Shown here: positions 59,106-64,000 of the stretch, in pieces
Layout of the letters: each line of letters starts with the position of its first letter
Position numbering within the stretch: the first letter of the stretch is position 1
NCBI RefSeq assembly: GCF_009674535.1
Contig: NZ_WKJK01000003.1
Coordinates: forward strand, 248,001 to 312,000
DNA length: 64,000 bases
DNA from: Duganella guangzhouensis
Lineage (GTDB): Bacteria > Pseudomonadota > Gammaproteobacteria > Burkholderiales > Burkholderiaceae_D
Reading direction: 5' to 3'
Notes under the pieces: generated by a model
Told to the model about the DNA's origin: nothing
What the model saw: only the letters and a program-made list of their open reading frames with translations
Databases searched by the model: none
Translations under genes and position numbers: made by a program

Positions 59106-60266
59106 TCAGAGAGCGGTACGGCCGCCCAGGGTTTCCGCGATCCAGTCGGCGATGTAGGCGCCGGCATTGGCCGAGTTATCAAAGCTGGAGTGCTGTACGC
59201 CGCCTTCGCGTTCGGTGAATATCTTCAGTTCGCGTTTCGGGCTGTTGACCAGTTGGTCGTAGGTGCGCTGCGCCCAGTGCAGCGGAATCTGCGAATCCTT
59301 TTCGCCGTGCGTGACCAGGAACGGCACCTTGATGCGATCCAGCACACCATCCAGATGAACCTTCTCGGCGATGGTCATGAATTCGTCCATGTCCTTGGCG
59401 CCCCAGACCCAGCGCACGTGCTCCCAGTAGTGCGGCACCGGGAAGCTGCCCTCTTTCGCCAGACGCTTCTTCTGCACGTCACGCCAGTCGTGATTGGCGC
59501 CCCACACCACGCCGCAGGCGAAGCGCGGTTCGAAGGCAACCGCGCGCGGGCAGTAGTAACCGCCCAGCGACACGCCTTCCAGGCCGATGCGCTTGGCGTC
59601 GACGTCGGCGCGGGTCTCCAGCCAGTCCACCACTTTGCTGGCCCAGCGTTCGGAATCGTAGACCGCGGTCAGACCGTGCAGGCGCAATGCCTCGCCGGTG
59701 CCTGGCTGGTCGATGATCAGGGACGAGATGCCGCGCTGCCCCAGCCAGCGTGGCAAGCCGACGCGGTACTTCATCTCCTTGGTGGAATCCAGACCGTTCA
59801 CCTGCACCAGTATCGGCACCGGACCGGTCACGCCTTCGGCGCGCACCAGCAGACCGGAGATGTGAGCATCGCCGTAAGGGATTTCGACGCGTTCGCAGTT
59901 TTCACCCGCCAGCTTGATGCCGCGATTGAACACTTCGACAAATCGTTTATACAGTTCCATGCGACCCGGTGCGCCATGCGCCTGCAGGCGTTCCGCCGTC
60001 AGGTAGTAGGTGGCGGCGCGGCCGTATTTGTCGCCGGCCGAGATCAGGCGGCCGCGCTGTTCATCCTCTTCCGCCAGGGAGCACAGCTTGTCGGCCATGC
60101 GCGCCCAGGTTTCGCGGAAGGCTTTGGTGCCGGCGGCGTCGGGCTGTTTGGCCGCATCCTGCAGCGGCGCACACATCTCCTCAATCTCGCCCATGCGCGC
60201 GCCCATCTCGATGGCCAAATCGACCGAGAGGTTCCAGACATAGTTAGTCGGGAAGTATTTAAACAT
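59106..60266 (-). CDS. Alpha/beta hydrolase with helical N-terminal lid, C-C hydrolase type
   Basis: 386 residues. The ATG at 60266 follows AAGAAGGAAAGCAGC and is preferred over an in-frame TTG 12 codons earlier. The N-terminal about 130 residues are helical (WNLSVDLAIEMGARMGEIEE). The catalytic triad is Ser in GLEGVSLGGYYCPRA, Asp in THGEKDSQIPLHW and His in GGVQHSSFDNSAN. This layout matches 2,6-dihydroxypseudooxynicotine hydrolase-like and FrsA-like enzymes, which split C-C bonds next to a carbonyl. It may cleave the product of the extradiol dioxygenase. A nod-box-like dyad lies about 80-105 bases upstream. Confidence 0.9.
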   Translation of the reverse strand: MFKYFPTNYVWNLSVDLAIEMGARMGEIEEMCAPLQDAAKQPDAAGTKAFRETWARMADKLCSLAEEDEQRGRLISAGDKYGRAATYYLTAERLQAHGAPGRMELYKRFVEVFNRGIKLAGENCERVEIPYGDAHISGLLVRAEGVTGPVPILVQVNGLDSTKEMKYRVGLPRWLGQRGISSLIIDQPGTGEALRLHGLTAVYDSERWASKVVDWLETRADVDAKRIGLEGVSLGGYYCPRAVAFEPRFACGVVWGANHDWRDVQKKRLAKEGSFPVPHYWEHVRWVWGAKDMDEFMTIAEKVHLDGVLDRIKVPFLVTHGEKDSQIPLHWAQRTYDQLVNSPKRELKIFTEREGGVQHSSFDNSANAGAYIADWIAETLGGRTAL

Positions 60267-60347
60267 GCTGCTTTCCTTCTTGTGAGTGGTCGTATAGGCC
60301 AACTATAAGGGCCGGCGCACGCAACGGAAAATTGAATATATCCATGC

Positions 60348-60372
60348 GACGTATCGACGCCATGGATACGTC
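60348..60372. promoter_or_regulatory. GACGTATC-N9-GATACGTC dyad with nod-box core ATC-N9-GAT
   Basis: Perfect 8-base arms with 9 bases between, overlapping the cyclase stop codon and lying 82-106 bases upstream of the hydrolase ATG. The core ATC-N9-GAT is the recognition pattern of NodD-type LysR proteins; a LysR regulator of that type is encoded at 61238. Confidence 0.6.
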
Positions 60373-61156
60373 AGTCAAAGATAGCAACGGCGCGGGTCCA
60401 GCCGGCGGAGGCGGCGCGGATCTTGTGGGGGAAGCAGGAAATCATGAAGCCATCGCCGGGCAGCGCTTCCAGGTTATGCATCTTCTCCAGGTGACAGTAG
60501 CCGATATCGCGGCCGGCCTTGTGGCCTTCCCAGATCAGGCTAACGTCACCGGTTTCCGCGATGCGTTTGGCGGTGTAGCTGAACGGCGCATCCCAGCTCC
60601 AGGCATCCGTACCGGTGACACGGATGCCGCGCTCCAGCAGATACATGGTGGCTTCGTAGCCCATGCCGCAGCCGCAGTTGACGTAGTCCGGTTGGCCGTA
60701 GCGCGAGCCGGCGCGGGTGTTGATCACCACAATCTCCAACGGCTTCAGGGTGTGGCCGATGCGCGCCAGTTCCGCTTCCACGTCCTGCGCGGTGACCACG
60801 TAACCGTCCGGGAAGTGGCGGAAGTCCAGCTTCACGCCAGGCTGGAAGCACCATTCGAGCGGCACTTCATCAATCGTGATCGAACGTTCCGGCTCGCCCA
60901 GTTTGCGGTTCATGGTCGAGTGGAAGTGATAGGGAGCGTCGAGGTGAGTGCCGCTGTGCGTGGTCAGACGCACCCATTCTGCGGCGGCGGCTTCGCCGTC
61001 CGGATAGTCGCCGGCCTTGGTGCCCGGCAGCAGATGCATGAATTCACCCAGCGTATCGCTGTGGGTCTGGTATTCGATCTTCGGCGCCAGGATGGGCGGG
61101 TCCGACAGAACGTCATTTTCGAGGAAAATGGAGAGGTCGACAAAACGGCGCGACAT
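60371..61156 (-). CDS. Cyclase-family metal-dependent hydrolase
   Basis: 261 residues after AAAGGACTTCCCC. The cyclase/kynurenine formamidase family motif HSGTHLDAPYH near residue 67-77 supplies zinc ligands, with further family blocks VVINTRAGSRY and GIRVTGTDAWSWDAPFS. Members hydrolyse amides, lactones or formyl groups and may open cyclic intermediates. As the first gene of the long aromatic operon, with an 18-base dyad 31 bases upstream of the ATG, it is likely to be a direct target of the LysR regulator. Confidence 0.9.
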   Translation of the reverse strand: MSRRFVDLSIFLENDVLSDPPILAPKIEYQTHSDTLGEFMHLLPGTKAGDYPDGEAAAAEWVRLTTHSGTHLDAPYHFHSTMNRKLGEPERSITIDEVPLEWCFQPGVKLDFRHFPDGYVVTAQDVEAELARIGHTLKPLEIVVINTRAGSRYGQPDYVNCGCGMGYEATMYLLERGIRVTGTDAWSWDAPFSYTAKRIAETGDVSLIWEGHKAGRDIGYCHLEKMHNLEALPGDGFMISCFPHKIRAASAGWTRAVAIFD

Positions 61157-61186
61157 GGGGAAGTCCTTTCAAAGTCATAGACTCCG

Positions 61187-61204
61187 GCATCCTATGCAGG
61201 ATGC
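61187..61204. promoter_or_regulatory. GCATCC-TATGCA-GGATGC dyad before the aromatic operon
   Basis: Perfect 6-base arms around a self-complementary hexamer (TGCATA read in reverse), 31-48 bases upstream of the cyclase ATG. It contains ATC-N8-GAT, one base short of the nod-box core. Candidate LysR or core-promoter-overlapping operator. Confidence 0.5.
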
Positions 61205-61237
61205 GACTCCCCGTACAATCGTTTCTATCGATCCGAC

Positions 61238-62164
61238 CTATCCAGCGGACGAATACTGCGCGTCCATCCGCAACACCGCTTGCTGCAGCAGGCCGCGCAG
61301 CCACACCAGCCCCGGGTCCTGGGTGCGGAATTTATGCCATTGCATGACCTGATTCATGCTCTTCATCGGCCCTGGCAACGGCAGGATGGTGATCGGCAGG
61401 CCAGGCGCCACCACGCGCGCCAGCCGCTTGTGCATGGTGGCGATACGCTCCGTGCCCACCACCAGATACGGCGCGGCGAGGAAGCTGAACGAGGTCACCT
61501 CCAGCCGGCGCAGCATGCCGGTTTCCTGGGTCTGCGTGAATTCATATGAACGCTCCATGCCGGGCGGCTGCATCACCACGTGGCCGGTTTCGGCGTACTG
61601 CGTCATGTCCAGACCTTCGCGCGCATGACGGCTGCCATTCCACACCACGCAGCAGAACTCTTCGTCGAACAGCTCTTCGGTGGGGTGATCGGGCGAGCAG
61701 AAATTCCCGGGGATGACCAGCAGGTCGCCATCGCCTTGCTCCAGCGTTCGTTGCGGCTGGCGCGTCTGCGGCAGCAGGTGGAAGCGCACCGTGCTGCCCT
61801 GCTCCTGCGCCAACGCCAGCACATGCGGCATCAGCACCGCCAGCGTGAAGTCGGAGACGTAGATGCGAAACTCGCGGTCCGATTTGGTGGGATCGAAGTG
61901 CGGCATCACCACGATGGTGGCGTTGACCCGCACCAGCACATCGCGCACCGCTTCCTGCAAAGCTTCCGCGCGTGGCGTCAGCTCCATCTGCCGGCCCACC
62001 TGCACCAGTAATTCATCGTCAAAGTATTCGCGCAACCGGGCCAGCGAACTGCTTAATGCCGATTGACTCATATGTAGCTGCTCTGCCGCGCGGCTGACGC
62101 TGCGCAGGGTGAATAGCGCGTCCAGCGCTACGAGCAGGTTCAAATCCAGTTTATTGAACCGCAC
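61238..62164 (-). CDS. NodD-like LysR regulator (FdeR-like)
   Basis: 308 residues from a GTG at 62164 that follows ACAGGAGACGGC; the frame extends 25 codons further but without a ribosome site. The start MRFNKLDLNLLVALDALFT is the hallmark of the NodD/NodD-like LysR branch, followed by VSRAAEQLHMSQSALSSSLA. The effector domain includes REFRIYVSDFTLAVLMPHVL and VIPGNFCSPDHP, also NodD-like. NodD and FdeR respond to flavonoids. It lies between the aromatic operon and the divergent DUF1302 gene and probably controls both. Confidence 0.92.
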   Translation of the reverse strand: MRFNKLDLNLLVALDALFTLRSVSRAAEQLHMSQSALSSSLARLREYFDDELLVQVGRQMELTPRAEALQEAVRDVLVRVNATIVVMPHFDPTKSDREFRIYVSDFTLAVLMPHVLALAQEQGSTVRFHLLPQTRQPQRTLEQGDGDLLVIPGNFCSPDHPTEELFDEEFCCVVWNGSRHAREGLDMTQYAETGHVVMQPPGMERSYEFTQTQETGMLRRLEVTSFSFLAAPYLVVGTERIATMHKRLARVVAPGLPITILPLPGPMKSMNQVMQWHKFRTQDPGLVWLRGLLQQAVLRMDAQYSSAG

Positions 62165-62190
62165 GCCGTCTCCTGTCATTTTTTTATGAT

Positions 62191-62220
62191 TGCATTCACC
62201 GTATCGATACGACACATGCA
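62191..62220. promoter_or_regulatory. 30-base dyad centred on CGTATCGATACG
   Basis: TGCAT, four bases, CGTATCGATACG, four bases, ATGCA: 22 of 30 positions are symmetric. It lies in the 131-base gap between the NodD-like LysR and the DUF1302 gene, 27-56 bases before the LysR GTG and 76-105 before the DUF1302 ATG, the usual place for a LysR activator site. Confidence 0.62.
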
Positions 62221-62295
62221 TGGAATCAATTTTACACATATAACGGTTATGCGCAAACTGCGAACTCCACGAATCATAAAAGATGGAGACACCAC

Positions 62296-63948
62296 ATGCG
62301 TATTTGTACCTTTCGGCTGACCGCGATCGCGGCAGCCGTTCTCTCGGCCGCCGGTAGCCAGGCGGGCGAAATCGAAACCACCAATCCAGATTGGAGTCTG
62401 CGCTTTGATAACACCATCAAGGCGACGACGCTGTACCGCGTTCACGATGCCGATGCCGCGCTGGTAAACAGCACGCGCCTGCTGGTGCCGGGTGTGGCAG
62501 CATCGGCGGTGCCGCAGGCGCTGAACTTCAACGCCGGCGACGATAACTTCCGCAACAAGGGCTTCGTGTCCAAGCGCGTTGACCTGCTGAGCGAGTTCGA
62601 TGCGGTGTACCGCAAGGGCTACGGTCTGCGCATCAGCGGCGCGGCGTGGTACGACCAGGCGTACGACGGCAGCACCGACGCCACCGATACCCACAACGGC
62701 CAGTCGCCCTACAACAGCATGCCCAGCTCCACCCGCAAGCTGGCCGGCCGCAAGGCTGAACTGCTGGATGCGTTTGTATTCGGCGGCTGGCAGCTGGGCG
62801 AAAGCAGCAAGCTGACCGCGCGTCTGGGCCAGCACGCGCTGGTGTATGGCGAGACGCTGTTCTTCGGTGATAACGGCATCGCCCGCGCGCAGGGGCCGAT
62901 GGATGTGTGGAAGCTGCAGTCCTCGCCCAACGCACAGTTCAAGGAAATCATCCGTCCGGTGCCGCAGTTGTCTGGCCAGCTGCAGCTGAATCAGGATGTG
63001 ATGGTGGGGGCGTATTACCAGTTCCACTATGAGGCCGACCGCATGGCGCCGGCCGGCAGCTACTTCAGCAACGCCAATAATATCTGGGGCGGTTCGACGC
63101 TGCCGGAGATCGTCAGCACCTATACGCTGCTGCCGGGCGCGGAGCGCAAGCCATCGGATCGCGGCCAGTTTGGTGCGCAGCTGAAGTGGCGGCTGGAAGA
63201 GACGGACCTGGGCTTTTATGCGGCGCGCTATCACGACAAGTCCGGCGTGTTCTATTCGCAGTTGAATGTCACCAGCAGCGCGCCGGGTAGCTGGTATTAC
63301 GTGTTCCCGGATGCGGTGACCACGGTCGGCTTCAGCGCCACCCGTTCGATCGGGGATACCAATCTGTCGATGGAAGCGTCGGTGCGGCACAACATGCCGC
63401 TCACCAGTCAGAACATCGTGTATGCGAATGTGCAGCCCGAACCGACGTATGCGCGCGGCCGCACCGCGCACGTCAACGTGTCGTGGCTCAGCACCTTGTC
63501 GCCCAACTTCCTGGCGCGCGAATCGGCGCTGATCGGTGAACTGGCGTGGAATCGCGCGCTGTCGATCGACGATCCCGCGCATACGCTGGACGGGCTGCGC
63601 ACGCGCGATGCAACCGCGCTGCAGGTGATCTATACGCCGACCTATCGTCAGATTCTGCCGGCGTTGGACATCAATGTGCCGGTTGGTGTGCGCTATGTGG
63701 TGTCGGGTAACTCCACCGTCACGGGCTTGAGCTGGGGCGCCAAGCATACCGGCACCGCCACGCTTGGCGTGGATGGCACTTATCAGGGCGTGTGGCAGTT
63801 CAGTGTCAGCTACAACAAATATCTGGGCCACGCCGAGCCGTTCGTCAATTACCAGCCTTTGCTCGCTGGCGGCAGCGCCGTCTATAGCAGCGGCAATCCA
63901 CTGGCAGACCGCGATTACGTCGCGCTGTCGCTGCGTCGCACATTTTAA
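62296..63948 (+). CDS. DUF1302 outer-membrane protein
   Basis: 550 residues after GATGGAGACACCAC. The signal peptide (LTAIAAAVLSAAGSQAG) precedes a beta-rich protein: IETTNPDWSLRFDNTIKAT near the N-terminus, ARLGQHALVYGETLFFGDNG, and a final RDYVALSLRRTF with terminal Phe, typical of DUF1302. Family members accompany DUF1329 proteins and RND-type exporters or importers in clusters for hydrophobic or aromatic substrates. The next gene, starting at 63967, fits that pattern. It probably forms an outer-membrane channel for the aromatic substrate of the neighbouring operon. Confidence 0.88.
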   Translation: MRICTFRLTAIAAAVLSAAGSQAGEIETTNPDWSLRFDNTIKATTLYRVHDADAALVNSTRLLVPGVAASAVPQALNFNAGDDNFRNKGFVSKRVDLLSEFDAVYRKGYGLRISGAAWYDQAYDGSTDATDTHNGQSPYNSMPSSTRKLAGRKAELLDAFVFGGWQLGESSKLTARLGQHALVYGETLFFGDNGIARAQGPMDVWKLQSSPNAQFKEIIRPVPQLSGQLQLNQDVMVGAYYQFHYEADRMAPAGSYFSNANNIWGGSTLPEIVSTYTLLPGAERKPSDRGQFGAQLKWRLEETDLGFYAARYHDKSGVFYSQLNVTSSAPGSWYYVFPDAVTTVGFSATRSIGDTNLSMEASVRHNMPLTSQNIVYANVQPEPTYARGRTAHVNVSWLSTLSPNFLARESALIGELAWNRALSIDDPAHTLDGLRTRDATALQVIYTPTYRQILPALDINVPVGVRYVVSGNSTVTGLSWGAKHTGTATLGVDGTYQGVWQFSVSYNKYLGHAEPFVNYQPLLAGGSAVYSSGNPLADRDYVALSLRRTF

Positions 63949-63966
63949 TTATCAGGAGACTTGTAT

Positions 63967-64000
63967 ATGAAGCAGATTCAAATCGCATTGCTGGCCTGCG
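63967..64000 (+). CDS. Start of an exported protein, cut by the window end (DUF1329 expected)
   Basis: ATG at 63967 follows CAGGAGACTTGTAT. Only 11 complete codons are present (MKQIQIALLAC), the beginning of a signal peptide. DUF1302 genes are usually followed by a DUF1329 gene, so that identity is a guess from context. Confidence 0.6.
   Translation, partial: MKQIQIALLAC

Noticed and set aside
62200..62211. CGTATCGATACG as a further member of the GTTATCGATAAC regulon
   Set aside because: Only the central TATCGATA is shared. The outer bases differ in both half-sites, the element is part of a longer dyad, and it lies beside a LysR gene in an unrelated aromatic cluster.
62176..63831. 551-codon minus-strand open frame
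   Set aside because: Shadow of the DUF1302 gene; runs into the LysR divergent region and has no domain.

Overview
The window is high-GC bacterial DNA, densely packed with genes and lacking RNA genes, transposases or CRISPR repeats that I can see. The gene content suggests a soil- or plant-associated betaproteobacterium of the Oxalobacteraceae (Duganella, Massilia or Herbaspirillum type). It has many TonB-dependent receptors next to secreted glycanases, a PEP-CTERM exported protein, a FecI/FecR iron module, a TctD/TctE-type two-component pair and a flavonoid/aromatic catabolic cluster. The genus is an inference. No gene-free stretch exceeds about 300 bases; the longest (21430-21710 and 47092-47323) are filled with regulatory sites.

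Bases 1-27318 form a large polysaccharide-utilisation locus. The left part carries an AGE-family sugar epimerase (cut by the window edge), a PfkB sugar kinase and a GH97 hydrolase, then an operon of a LacY-type oligosaccharide permease, a cytoplasmic GH88 unsaturated glucuronyl hydrolase and an exported GH43 enzyme. The right part carries a TonB receptor (8630-11590) and a minus-strand operon of GH28-like, alginate-lyase-like multidomain, PEP-CTERM and GH2 proteins. A second TonB receptor and a heparinase II/III-type lyase run divergently from that operon. Four promoters of this locus carry the same palindrome GTTATCGATAAC (five perfect and two one-mismatch copies), which points to one LacI-type regulator encoded outside the window. 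The logic is: lyases and hydrolases cut a uronic-acid-containing glycan, the receptors import fragments, the LacY-type permease brings unsaturated oligosaccharides into the cytoplasm, and GH88 removes the unsaturated uronate.

Bases 27296-31275 hold a siderophore receptor with its FecR/FecI regulators and a Fur-like box. Bases 31.4-38.0 kb form a lower-GC accessory segment. It holds a two-gene, probably anti-phage, module: an unusual ATPase whose first half is a degenerate HsdM-like N6-adenine methylase fold fused to a PtuA-like ABC ATPase, overlapping an HNH nuclease gene. A LysR regulator divergent from an aldo/keto reductase and an Old Yellow Enzyme homologue follows.

Bases 38074-47091 are a glycoside operon (TonB receptor, DeoR regulator, GH78-like rhamnosidase, MFS permease, GH3 with PA14). 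Bases 47324-50685 encode a response regulator, histidine kinase and orphan sugar-binding protein. Bases 50682-64000 are aromatic catabolism: a VanA/VanB-type Rieske demethylase pair with its LysR, then a long minus-strand operon (cyclase-family, alpha/beta hydrolase, extradiol dioxygenase, FAD monooxygenase, cupin, SDR, FAH-family, NAD epimerase). The operon lies beside a LysR divergent from a DUF1302 outer-membrane gene. This set resembles the naringenin-degrading fde cluster of Herbaspirillum. Together with the GH78/GH3 operon it could allow use of glycosylated flavonoids.
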